Below, piece by piece: positions 16,251 to 24,437 of a stretch of 33,920 nt of DNA. The position numbers were made by a program, and so were the translations under genes. The DNA lies in contig NZ_MUKA01000095.1 in NCBI RefSeq assembly GCF_002150735.1, forward strand, positions 1 to 33,920. Reading direction: 5' to 3'. This stretch comes from Streptomyces africanus (GTDB lineage Bacteria; Actinomycetota; Actinomycetes; Streptomycetales; Streptomycetaceae). The notes beneath the pieces are model-generated. The model saw nothing but the letters and a program-made list of their open reading frames with translations. It did no database searches and was not told where the DNA came from. Position 1 is the first letter of the stretch. Every line of letters starts with the position of its first letter.

Positions 16251-16290
16251 GGTCCGCTCTCGGTCGCTCTCGGTCGCTCTCGGCCGCTCT
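16251..16290. repeat. Four tandem 10-bp repeats in the divergent promoter
   Basis: Four consecutive decamers (GGTCCGCTCT, CGGTCGCTCT, CGGTCGCTCT, CGGCCGCTCT) occupy 16251-16290. They lie in the 156-bp gap between the leftward FMN reductase and the rightward SARP gene. A 10-bp period puts every copy on one DNA face. SARPs are known to bind direct heptamer repeats at about 11-bp spacing, so this is a candidate operator. The exact consensus differs from TCGAGxx. Confidence 0.55.
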
Positions 16291-16329
16291 TCACACGGGA
16301 TCGTCCTGTCGCGGACCGCCCCCTTCGGC

Positions 16330-16335
16330 TAGCGT
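16330..16335 (+). promoter_or_regulatory. Possible -10 element for a leaderless SARP mRNA
   Basis: TAGCGT fits the streptomycete TAGNNT -10 pattern and ends 6 nt before the SARP ATG. No Shine-Dalgarno sequence precedes that ATG. Transcription would start at or very near the start codon, giving a leaderless message. No convincing -35 element was found. Confidence 0.3.
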
Positions 16336-16341
16336 GATCAC

Positions 16342-19300
16342 ATGCGTTTCGGGGTGCTCGGCCCGCTTGCGGTGTGGACGGCTCAGGGCCGGCCGGTGCG
16401 GGTGCCGGAGTTGAAGGTTCGTGCTCTGCTCACCGCTTTGCTGGTCCACCGCGGCCGGCCCGTGTCCGTGGACCGGCTGATCGACGACCTGTGGGGCGAG
16501 CACCTGCCGAACAACCCCGTGGGTGTGCTGCAGAACAAGGTGTGGCAGTTACGCCGGGCCCTGGAGGACGCCGCGCCCGGCGGCCGGGACCTGGTGGTCT
16601 CCCGCGCTCCCGGATACGAGCTTCAGGTTCCGTCCGGTGCCGTCGACGCCGACCGCTTCACCGACCTGACGGCCCGCGCCCGCCGGAGCGCCGACCCCCG
16701 CACCCGGACGAAGCTGCTGACCGAGGCGCTGGCCCTGTGGCGGGGTGCGGCGTTCGCCGACTTCGTCGACGAGGAGTTCGCCCGGACCGCGGCCGACCGG
16801 CTCGAGGAACAGCGTCTGACGGCGCTGGAGGAGCAGGCCGAGGCCAGGCTGGAGCTCGGCGAACACGCCCTGGTCGCCGACGAGCTGGCGGACCTGGTGG
16901 CCCTGCATCCGCTGCGCGAACGGCTGCGTACGGCCCACATCCGGGCTCTGTATCTCGCGGGCCGGCAGAGCGCCGCCCTCACCAGCTACGCCGAACTGCG
17001 CGAACGGCTCGCCGAGGAGCTGGGGGTCGACCCGTCGCCCGAGCTGGCCTCGCTGCACCGGGCCATCCTCACGCAGAGCCCCGAGCTGGCGGCCGTGCCG
17101 TCGCCGAGCACCACCGCGGCCCGGCCGCCGACGAACCTGCCCGCCCCGCCCGTCGACCTCATCGGCCGGGACGCGCTCGTCGAGCGGCTGCGCGAACTCG
17201 TCGACCGGCACCGGCTGGTGACCCTGACCGGCTCCGGCGGCGTGGGCAAGACCCGGCTCGCCCTGGGGACCGCGGCCGAGCTCGGCCCTGTCTTCCCCGG
17301 CGGCGTCCGGCTGGCGGAGTTCGCCTCCCTCGACCGCTCCCCCACATCGGCCACCGAGGTGCACCAGGTGGTCGAGGCAGTGCTCGGCGTGCGCGACGAC
17401 ATCACCTCCCACCCCGCCCCGGACGGCGACCCGCTGTCCTCCACGGCGCGGGTGGTGCGCGCCCTGGGCGACGAGCGGACCCTGCTGGTCCTCGACAACT
17501 GCGAGCATGTCGTCGAGCCCGTCGCCGAGTTGGCGGCACGCCTGCTGAAGGCGGCGCCCCGGCTGCACCTCATGACGACCAGTCAGACTCCGCTGAGCGT
17601 CAGCGGGGAGCAGCTCGTGGAGGTGCCTCCGCTGTCCCTGCCGCAGTCCGCCGCGGGTCTGACCACAGAAGACGTGCTGCGGTTCAGCGCCGTGGAACTG
17701 TTCGCGGCGCGGGCGGGCGCCACGGCTCCCCGTTTCCGGCTGAGCGAGGAGACCATCGGCCCCGTGGTCTCCATCTGCCGGCGTCTCGACGGCATTCCCC
17801 TCGCCCTGGAGATGGCGGCGACCCGGGTCCGTGCGCTGGGCGTGCAGGAGCTGGCCGCCCGCCTCGACGACCGGTTCACGCTCCTGGCCACCGGGACCCG
17901 GGACGCCCCCGCGCGGCAGCGCACGCTGCGCGCGGTCATCGACTGGAGCTGCGGCCTGCTCGGCACGCAGGAGCGCGCCGTCCTGCATCGCCTGGCCGTG
18001 CACGCCGACGGCTGTTCCCTCGCGGCGGCGGAGGAGCTGTGCGCGGGTCCCGGCGTGGACCGCGCGGAGGTCCTCGACCTGCTGGCCCGTCTGGTGGACT
18101 GCTCCCTGGTGGTCATGACCGACGGGGTCGACGGGCCGCGTTACCGGCTGCTGGAGTCGGTCACGGCGTACTGCCTGGAGCAGTTGCGCGAGTCCGGTGA
18201 GCTCGAGGCCCTCCAGGTGCGCCACCGCGCCTACTACACCGCCTTCGCCGAGCGCGCCAGGCCGCATCTGCGCGGTCACGGGCAGCGGGAGTGGCTGCGC
18301 CGCCTCGACGCCGAGACGGCGAACCTGCGCACGGCGCTGGAGAGCGCCGTGCGCAGCGAGGACGGCGAGGGGGCCTTGCGGCTGGTCAACGCCCTGGCGT
18401 GGTACTGGCACCTGCGGGGCCGCAACCGCGAGGCGGAACGCTACCTGGCCACGGCCCTGTCCCTCGTTCCGCGGGCCCCGGCCACCCCGGCGGTCGCCGA
18501 GGCGACCGCCTGGCTGGGCGGAACCAGGCTGCTCCTGGGCGGCAGCAAGGACCCGCTGGCCGAGTACCGTGCCGCGCTGCGCCCCTACGAGGAGCTGGAC
18601 GAGCCGGCCGGCGAGGCGCACGCCCAGTGGTTCCTGGGGTCCAACCTGTACGGCGTCGGAGACCTGACACCCAGTGAGGACCTGATCGAGCAGGCGTTGA
18701 TGACCTTCCGTTCACTGGAGGACCGCTGGGGCACGGCGGCGGCGCTGAGCAGCCAGGCCTTCATCGCCAAGCTGCGCGGCGACTTCGGCGCCCTGCGCAG
18801 GTACGGCGAGCAGAGCCTGGAGATCTTCCGCGAACTGGGCGATCAGTGGGGGCAGTTGCGTGCCATGGTGCCGCTGCAGACCCTGGCGGAGGTGGTCGGC
18901 GACTACCGGCAGGCCGGGCGGCTCCTGCGCGACGGGCTGCGCATGGCCGAGGATCTCGGGCTGTGGCCCGAGGTGTCGTTCCACCTCTCGGGTCTCGGCC
19001 GGATCTCCCTGCTGACCCGTGACTACGCGATGGCCGGGGAGTACCACGAGCGGGCCAGGCGGCTCGCCGTGGAGCAGTCGGACGACTTCGGCGAGCAGTT
19101 CGCCGAGATCGGGCTCGGGATGGGGGCCCGTCGGCAGGGCGATCTGGACACCGCCGAGCATCACATGCGCAACGTGCTCGACGTGCACCGGCGCATGGGC
19201 TACCAGCCCGGCGTGCCGTCGCTGATCCTCGCCGAGCTGGGGTTCATCGCGGAGCTGCGCGGTGATGTTCGCACCGCCCAGGCGTTGCAACGGGACGGCC

Positions 19301-19593
19301 TCGCGGCAGCGCGGGAATCGGGTGATCCGCGCGCTGTCGCCCTGGGCCTCGAGGGCCTGGCCGGCGCGGAACTCCTGGCGGGCGGCGCCGAGCGGGCGGC
19401 GTGCCTCCTCGGCGCGGCCGCCGCGGCCCGGGCCCGGGTGGGCACTCCCCTGCCCGAGGGCGAGCGCGACGACGTGGACCGGATCGCCGCGGGCGCCCGT
19501 GCGCGGCTGGGCGAGGACGGCTTCACGGCCGCTTTCGAGCGGGGCGGGTCGCTGAGTCCCGAGGAAGCCGCACAGCGGTCCCCGGCCGGCTAG
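16342..19593 (+). CDS. AfsR-type SARP transcriptional regulator (SARP-BTAD-NB-ARC-TPR)
   Basis: The 1083-residue regulator has an OmpR-like winged-helix domain at about 1-95 (VSVDRLIDDLWG, LQNKVWQLRRAL). It is followed by a bacterial transcriptional activation domain to about 240, and an STAND/NB-ARC ATPase with Walker A GSGGVGKT at 297-304 and Walker B LLVLDN at 381-386. A long C-terminal TPR-like helical array ends the protein. Large SARPs of this design activate cluster genes. Codon 70 is TTA (16549-16551), the only in-frame TTA I found in the window, so translation should depend on the bldA tRNA and be developmentally timed. It probably activates the flanking operons. Direct repeats sit just upstream, and autoregulation is possible. 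Confidence 0.93.
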   Translation: MRFGVLGPLAVWTAQGRPVRVPELKVRALLTALLVHRGRPVSVDRLIDDLWGEHLPNNPVGVLQNKVWQLRRALEDAAPGGRDLVVSRAPGYELQVPSGAVDADRFTDLTARARRSADPRTRTKLLTEALALWRGAAFADFVDEEFARTAADRLEEQRLTALEEQAEARLELGEHALVADELADLVALHPLRERLRTAHIRALYLAGRQSAALTSYAELRERLAEELGVDPSPELASLHRAILTQSPELAAVPSPSTTAARPPTNLPAPPVDLIGRDALVERLRELVDRHRLVTLTGSGGVGKTRLALGTAAELGPVFPGGVRLAEFASLDRSPTSATEVHQVVEAVLGVRDDITSHPAPDGDPLSSTARVVRALGDERTLLVLDNCEHVVEPVAELAARLLKAAPRLHLMTTSQTPLSVSGEQLVEVPPLSLPQSAAGLTTEDVLRFSAVELFAARAGATAPRFRLSEETIGPVVSICRRLDGIPLALEMAATRVRALGVQELAARLDDRFTLLATGTRDAPARQRTLRAVIDWSCGLLGTQERAVLHRLAVHADGCSLAAAEELCAGPGVDRAEVLDLLARLVDCSLVVMTDGVDGPRYRLLESVTAYCLEQLRESGELEALQVRHRAYYTAFAERARPHLRGHGQREWLRRLDAETANLRTALESAVRSEDGEGALRLVNALAWYWHLRGRNREAERYLATALSLVPRAPATPAVAEATAWLGGTRLLLGGSKDPLAEYRAALRPYEELDEPAGEAHAQWFLGSNLYGVGDLTPSEDLIEQALMTFRSLEDRWGTAAALSSQAFIAKLRGDFGALRRYGEQSLEIFRELGDQWGQLRAMVPLQTLAEVVGDYRQAGRLLRDGLRMAEDLGLWPEVSFHLSGLGRISLLTRDYAMAGEYHERARRLAVEQSDDFGEQFAEIGLGMGARRQGDLDTAEHHMRNVLDVHRRMGYQPGVPSLILAELGFIAELRGDVRTAQALQRDGLAAARESGDPRAVALGLEGLAGAELLAGGAERAACLLGAAAAARARVGTPLPEGERDDVDRIAAGARARLGEDGFTAAFERGGSLSPEEAAQRSPAG

Positions 19594-19616
19594 CGGGCGT
19601 AACCCCGCATTGCACC

Positions 19617-19631
19617 CCCGCCGAGGGCGGG
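19617..19631 (+). terminator. Short G/C hairpin after the SARP gene
   Basis: A 6-bp stem (CCCGCC/GGCGGG) with a GAG loop lies 24 bp downstream of the SARP stop. It is small, so it is a weak terminator at best. Confidence 0.35.
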
Positions 19632-19638
19632 TATTGAA

Positions 19639-19672
19639 GACTCTGTCACGTCAAGCAGGACATGACAGAGTC
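19639..19672. promoter_or_regulatory. Inverted repeat upstream of the dTDP-sugar/UbiA operon
   Basis: GACTCTGTCA (19639-19648) and TGACAGAGTC (19663-19672) form a perfect 10-bp inverted repeat. Past one mismatch it extends by 3 bp, leaving a 6-nt loop. It lies 112-145 bp before the first gene of the operon and after the SARP gene. It is AT-richer than its surroundings. It could be an operator for the operon or a second terminator stem for the SARP transcript. Confidence 0.45.
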
Positions 19673-19783
19673 CAAGAACATATCGACGAGCGCACGCAGT
19701 GGCGCCGTTAGCCTCACTTACGCACTCCCGGAAAACCCAACGGACATCACCCATTGGCCGAAGAATCAATCCGGAAGGACAAA

Positions 19784-20839
19784 GTGAAGGCTCTAGTACT
19801 GTCCGGCGGGATGGGAACCCGGCTTCGGCCCTTCACCTATTCCACGCCGAAACAGCTGATTCCGGTCGCCGGCAAGGCGGTCCTGGAACATGTCATCGAC
19901 AATATCCTGGCGGCGGGCATCACCGATATAGGCGTGGTCGTCGGCCCCCGGGCGGACCAGATCCGCGAAGTGATCGGCGACGGCTCCCGGTTCGGAGCCC
20001 GGATCACCTACATTCCGCAGGCCCAGCCGCTCGGGCTGGCCCACTGCGTGCTGATCGCCCGGGAATTCCTGGGCGACGACGATTTCCTGATGTACCTCGG
20101 CGACAATGTGCTGCCGGAAGGAATCACGGAGATCGCCCGCGCGTTCGCCGCGCAACGGCCCGACGCCCAGATCGTCGTCCAGAAAGTCGCCGACCCGCGG
20201 GCTTTCGGGGTCGCCGAGGTCGACGCGTCGGCCACGGTGACCGGGCTGGCCGAGAAGCCTGCCGTACCGCGCAGTGATCTCGCCCTGATCGGCGTCTATT
20301 TCTTCACGCCCGCCATTCACCGGGCGGTCGGCCGGATCCGGCCGAGCGCCCGGGGGGAGCTGGAGATCACCGACGCCATCCAGTGGCTGGTGAAGAACGG
20401 GGGCTGTGTGAAGGCCAGCGAATACCTCGGTTTCTGGGCCGACACCGGGAACGTCGACGCCGTCCTCGAATGCAATCGCAGGCTGCTCGACGAACTGAGC
20501 CCGCAGCGGCTCGGCGAGGTGGACGACGCCAGCGACCTGTGCGGTCCGGTGGTGCTGGCGCCGGGCGCGCGGGTGGTGCGCTCCCGCATCGAGGGGCCGG
20601 CCTTCATCGGTCCCGGGAGCGTCGTGGAGGACAGCCACATCGGGCGGTACACCGCGATCGGCGGCGACTGCACGGTGCGGCACACGCTCATGGAGGACTC
20701 CATCGTGCAGGACGGGTCCTCCCTGTCGGACCTGCGCGGACTGAGCGGCTCGCTCATCGGCAGGACCGCCTCGGTGACGGCCACCCGCCGCCACCGGCTG
20801 ATCGTCGGAGACCACTCCCGGGTGGAGGTCGCGTCATGA
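19784..20839 (+). CDS. Glucose-1-phosphate thymidylyltransferase, long StrD type
   Basis: The 351-residue protein begins MKALVLSGGMGTRLRP (nucleotide-binding GGxGTRLRP at 8-16), followed by YSTPKQLIPVAGK. It has the extra C-terminal left-handed beta-helix hexapeptide region of the long StrD-like enzymes (about 355 residues, against about 290 for RmlA proper). It makes dTDP-glucose from glucose-1-phosphate and dTTP, the first step of the deoxysugar pathway. The start is GTG at 19784 with GGAAGG 5 nt upstream. A TTG at 19754 would add ten residues and is less likely. It is the first gene of a four-gene operon and overlaps the next gene by ATGA. Confidence 0.93.
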   Translation: MKALVLSGGMGTRLRPFTYSTPKQLIPVAGKAVLEHVIDNILAAGITDIGVVVGPRADQIREVIGDGSRFGARITYIPQAQPLGLAHCVLIAREFLGDDDFLMYLGDNVLPEGITEIARAFAAQRPDAQIVVQKVADPRAFGVAEVDASATVTGLAEKPAVPRSDLALIGVYFFTPAIHRAVGRIRPSARGELEITDAIQWLVKNGGCVKASEYLGFWADTGNVDAVLECNRRLLDELSPQRLGEVDDASDLCGPVVLAPGARVVRSRIEGPAFIGPGSVVEDSHIGRYTAIGGDCTVRHTLMEDSIVQDGSSLSDLRGLSGSLIGRTASVTATRRHRLIVGDHSRVEVAS

Positions 20840-21825
20840 GAATCCTGGTGACAGGAGGCGCCGGTTTCATCGGCTCGCACTACGTGCGCGCCCTGCTCGA
20901 GGACCGCTGTCCGCAGGCCGTCGGCGCCCGGGTGACCGTCGTCGACAAACTGACCTACAGCGGCAACCGGGCCAACCTGCCGATCGGCGCGGAGCGTCTG
21001 GAGTTCGTCCACGGCGACATCTGCGACGCCGGGCTGCTGCGCGAACTGCTGCCCGGACACGACTCGATCGTGCACTTCGCGGCCGAGTCGCACGTCGACC
21101 GCTCCCTGACGGCGGCGGCCGACTTCATCCGCACCAACGTGCTGGGCACCCAGGTGCTGCTCGACTCCGCGCGGGAGTGCGGAGTGGAGCGGATCGTGCA
21201 CGTCTCCACCGACGAGGTCTACGGGTCGATCGCGTCGGGCTCGTGGACCGAGACCTCGACGCTCGCGCCGAACTCGCCGTACGCGGCGTCCAAGGCCGCC
21301 TCCGACCTCGTGGTCCGCTCGTACTGGCGCACCTACGGCATGGATGTGTCGATCACGCGCTGCTGCAACAACTACGGCCCGTACCAGCACCCCGAGAAGC
21401 TCATCCCGCTGTTCGTCACGAACCTCCTGGAGGGCAAGCCCGTGCCGCTGTACGGGGACGGCCACAACGTCCGCGAGTGGCTGCACGTCGACGACCACTG
21501 CCGTGCCGTGGAGATGGTGCGCACCGGGGGCCGGGCCGGGGAGATCTACCACGTGGGGGGAGGCGTCGAGCGGACCAACCTGGCACTCACCCACCGGCTG
21601 CTGGATCTGTGCGGCGCCGATGCCTCCGCGATCCGCCGGGTGGTCGACCGGCTCGGGCACGACGACCGCTATTCCCTCGACGGCACCAAGATCCGCGAGG
21701 AGCTGGGCTTCGAGCCGCGGGTGCCGTTCGAGCAGGGACTGCGCGAGACCGTCGACTGGTACCGGGACCATCCCGGCTGGTGGAAGGACATCAAGCGCGC
21801 CACCGCAACGGAGGTGAACCGATGA
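20836..21825 (+). CDS. rmlB: dTDP-glucose 4,6-dehydratase
   Basis: The 329-residue extended SDR has the NAD-binding GGAGFIG at 7-13, catalytic Thr125-Asp126-Glu127 in STDEVYG, and Tyr149/Lys153 in SPYAASK. The conserved NNYGPYQHPEKLIPLF segment of RmlB enzymes follows. It converts dTDP-glucose to dTDP-4-keto-6-deoxyglucose, the branch point for all dTDP-6-deoxysugars. Length and motifs are complete. It is translationally coupled at both ends by ATGA overlaps with the thymidylyltransferase and 2,3-dehydratase genes. Confidence 0.95.
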   Translation: MRILVTGGAGFIGSHYVRALLEDRCPQAVGARVTVVDKLTYSGNRANLPIGAERLEFVHGDICDAGLLRELLPGHDSIVHFAAESHVDRSLTAAADFIRTNVLGTQVLLDSARECGVERIVHVSTDEVYGSIASGSWTETSTLAPNSPYAASKAASDLVVRSYWRTYGMDVSITRCCNNYGPYQHPEKLIPLFVTNLLEGKPVPLYGDGHNVREWLHVDDHCRAVEMVRTGGRAGEIYHVGGGVERTNLALTHRLLDLCGADASAIRRVVDRLGHDDRYSLDGTKIREELGFEPRVPFEQGLRETVDWYRDHPGWWKDIKRATATEVNR

Positions 21826-23213
21826 GCACGCTGACGACGACGGCCCCGCGGCACAGCGACGGCCGAACGGCCGACACGGGCCGCCTGGTCCGCTCGGCCC
21901 TCGCCCCGCACGGCCGCGGCCCGCGCACCGAGCAGGTCGGACCGTGGCTGGACGAGCACGCCCGGACCCACAGGTTCCGGGTGGAGCGCATCCCGTTCGC
22001 CGGCCTCGACGGCTGGTCCTTCGCGCCGGGTACGGGCAACCTCGTGCACCGCAGCGGCCGGTTCTTCTCGATCGAGGGCATCCACGTCACCCACCCCGAG
22101 AACCCGGTCCCCGAGTGGCGCCAGCCGATCATCAACCAGCCGGAGGTCGGCATCCTCGGCATCCTGGCCAAGGAGTTCGACGGTGTCCTGCACTTCCTGA
22201 TGCAGGCCAAGATGGAGCCGGGCAACCCCAACCTGCTCCAGTTGTCGCCGACCGTACAGGCGACCCGCAGCAACTACACCAAGGTGCACCGGGGCGCGGA
22301 CGTGAAGTACCTCGAGTACTTCGTGAACGTGCCGCCGGAGCGGGTGATCTCCGATGTGCTGCAGTCGGAGCACGGCTCGTGGTTCCTGCGGAAGGCCAAC
22401 CGCAACATGGTGGTGGAGGCCGAGGGCGACGTTCCGCTGGAGGAGGGATTCTGCTGGCTCACCCTCGGGCAGATCGGCGCGCTGCTCCGTCTGGACAACG
22501 TGGTGAACATGGACGCGCGTACCGTCCTGGCCTGCGCGCCCGCGCAGCCGGCCGAGCCCAGGGCCCTGCATTCGGACTTGGGACTGCTCTCCTGGATCAC
22601 CGCCGAACGCTCCCGCCATGACCGCCGGGTGCGGTCGGTTCCGCTCGCCGAGGTGACGGACTGGGTGCGCGGCGATTGGTCCATCGACCATGTGCCGGAA
22701 CGCTACTTCCGAGTGATGGCGGTCGCCGTGGAGGCCGCCAACCGGGAGGTGGCACAGTGGACCCAGCCGTTGATCGAGCCGCTCGGACTCGGGGTCACCG
22801 CGTTCGTGACCCGTCGTTTCGGCGGCGTACCGCACCTGCTCGCGCAGGCCCTCCCCGAGGGTGGGCTGCTGGACACGCTGGAGCTGGCTCCGACGGTGCA
22901 GTGCACACCGGAGAACCACCTCCATCTCGACCCCGCACAGCGCCCGCCGTTCCTGGACCTGGTGCTCGGCGCCGACGAGAAGCAGATCCGCTACGAGGCC
23001 GTGCACTCCGAGGAGGGCGGCCGTTTCCACCACGCGCAGAGCCGTTACCTGATCGTCGAGGCGGACGAGTCGCAGGCACCGACGCAACCGCCTCCGGGGT
23101 ACTGCTGGGTCACGCCCGGGCAGCTCAACTCCCTCGTGCGGCACAGCCGTTACGTCAACGTGCAGGCGCGTTCACTGCTCGCCTGCCTCAACACCGCCGC
23201 GGTGACGCTCTGA
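21822..23213 (+). CDS. dTDP-4-keto-6-deoxyglucose 2,3-dehydratase
   Basis: The 463-residue protein has two homologous halves, as expected for the TylX3/EvaA/SpnO family. GWSFAPGTGNLVHRSGRFFS with IEGI in the first half is mirrored by the second-half run from FRVMAVAVEAANREV. Each half carries a GFCWLTLGQIGAL or GYCWVTPGQLNSL segment. It removes the C-2 hydroxyl to give a 3,4-diketo sugar that a 3-ketoreductase must trap, and the Gfo/Idh gene at 7580-8572 is the likely partner even though it lies in another operon. Its presence commits the pathway to a 2-deoxysugar. GGAGGTG precedes the ATG. Confidence 0.94.
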   Translation: MSTLTTTAPRHSDGRTADTGRLVRSALAPHGRGPRTEQVGPWLDEHARTHRFRVERIPFAGLDGWSFAPGTGNLVHRSGRFFSIEGIHVTHPENPVPEWRQPIINQPEVGILGILAKEFDGVLHFLMQAKMEPGNPNLLQLSPTVQATRSNYTKVHRGADVKYLEYFVNVPPERVISDVLQSEHGSWFLRKANRNMVVEAEGDVPLEEGFCWLTLGQIGALLRLDNVVNMDARTVLACAPAQPAEPRALHSDLGLLSWITAERSRHDRRVRSVPLAEVTDWVRGDWSIDHVPERYFRVMAVAVEAANREVAQWTQPLIEPLGLGVTAFVTRRFGGVPHLLAQALPEGGLLDTLELAPTVQCTPENHLHLDPAQRPPFLDLVLGADEKQIRYEAVHSEEGGRFHHAQSRYLIVEADESQAPTQPPPGYCWVTPGQLNSLVRHSRYVNVQARSLLACLNTAAVTL

Positions 23214-23248
23214 GGGGCGTCCCCGGCCCGACAGTAAGGACTCACTTC

Positions 23249-24214
23249 ATGGCGGCTGCGGGTACGCAAGTGGCCACCGGAACGGGCGTTTCGCAGCGAC
23301 TGGGGCGGTACGCCAGACTGGTCAAGTTCCAGTTCGTCCTCGACTTCTTCCTCGCCCTGCTCATCGTGTGGACGGCGATGGAGCCGGGCACCCGCTTCGA
23401 CGGGCCCGTGCTCCTGACGCTGCTGGTGTTCGCGCTGGGGAAGGTGGGCGTGCTGTCCGCGGTGATGACGCTGGACGACGTGACCGGCGTCAAGGACGGC
23501 AGCGACACGGCGAACTACCTCTCCGACGGCAACACCGAACTGCGTCCGCTCAAGCGCAAGCCGCTGCTCACCGGCGAGCTCACCGTGCACCAGGCGCAGC
23601 GGTTCGGGTACGTCGCCCTGGGCTGGGGTGCCCTGTGGTGGCTGGTGGCCGTGGTCGTCGCACCCCACGTCCCGGTGTGGGGCGCCGTGGTCACCACGCT
23701 GCTCCTCGTCTTCAGCGTGCAGTACTCCTGGGGGCTGAAGCTGAGCTACGTCGGGCTGGGAGAGGTGCTGCTGCTCTTCTCGGCCACGGCGTTCGTGCTG
23801 TCCCCCTACTCCCTGACCGTCGGGGAACTGCCCGCCCTGGTCCTGGTGGAGGCCCTGCTGTTCGGATTCGGGCAGCTGCTGATATCGGGTTACTCCAACA
23901 CCCAGGACATCAGCGGCGACGCGGCGGTCGGCCGGCGCACCGTCGCGGTGATGGCCTCCGAGCGCGGCAACAAGCTGTTCCTGGGGGCGCTGACGGCGCT
24001 GAACATCCTGGTGATCCTGGGCCCGTACGCGGCGGGCTGGATACCCGGCTGGTTCGTGCTGGCGACCGTGCCGCTCATGGCGCTGCGGCTGCGCCAGTAC
24101 GGCTCGTTCCTGCGCGACGGTCACGCGCTGCTGGCGCGCAGCCGCGGCGTGGTGGTCTTCCGGACGACCGTCGCCTGCGTGCTGCTGTTCAACGTGGCAC
24201 ACCACTGGTCCTGA
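23249..24214 (+). CDS. UbiA-superfamily membrane prenyltransferase or terpene cyclase
   Basis: The 321-residue, mostly hydrophobic protein has about 8-9 membrane segments and the UbiA layout. The second aspartate motif is intact (QDISGD, Asp220 and Asp224). The first, normally NDxxDxxxD, reads LDDVTGVKD at 75-83. The Asn is replaced by Leu and the middle Asp by Thr, although an extra Asp77 is present. A conserved basic LKRKPLLTGELT segment follows. Family members transfer prenyl groups to aromatic or other acceptors, and some bacterial and fungal relatives cyclise prenyl diphosphates instead. It is the only scaffold-building isoprenoid enzyme seen here. It is in the operon of the dTDP-sugar genes, 35 bp after the 2,3-dehydratase, with AAGGA before the ATG. 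Confidence 0.88.
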   Translation: MAAAGTQVATGTGVSQRLGRYARLVKFQFVLDFFLALLIVWTAMEPGTRFDGPVLLTLLVFALGKVGVLSAVMTLDDVTGVKDGSDTANYLSDGNTELRPLKRKPLLTGELTVHQAQRFGYVALGWGALWWLVAVVVAPHVPVWGAVVTTLLLVFSVQYSWGLKLSYVGLGEVLLLFSATAFVLSPYSLTVGELPALVLVEALLFGFGQLLISGYSNTQDISGDAAVGRRTVAVMASERGNKLFLGALTALNILVILGPYAAGWIPGWFVLATVPLMALRLRQYGSFLRDGHALLARSRGVVVFRTTVACVLLFNVAHHWS

Positions 24215-24222
24215 GCGCGCGG

Positions 24223-24269
24223 GGCCCGGCAGGCTCGGCGGCGGCCTCCGCCGCCGAGCCTGCCGGGCC
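24223..24269. terminator. Bidirectional terminator hairpin
   Basis: A perfect 22-bp inverted repeat (24223-24244 with 24248-24269) with a 3-nt loop starts 8 bp after the UbiA stop. It lies in the 223-bp gap facing the convergent LuxR-type regulator gene. It is the strongest hairpin in the window. The rest of the gap, 24270-24437, shows no gene. Confidence 0.88.
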
Positions 24270-24437
24270 GCTTCGTGCGCGGACCGCGCGGCCGGCGGCA
24301 GCGGCCGGACGGAGACCGGGGCCTGTCGCCGGGAGCACGCCGCAGGCGCGGGATCCGGCAGGCACACTGCCGCGTGGTCGCCGGCCGGCATCGACCGGCA
24401 CCGTCGGTGTGCCGCGGCCCGGTCCGGACGACAGGCC

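Noticed and set aside
16549..18621. 690-codon minus frame inside the SARP gene
   Set aside because: Gln/Gly/Arg-rich shadow. The SARP frame has Walker motifs and continuous domain structure.
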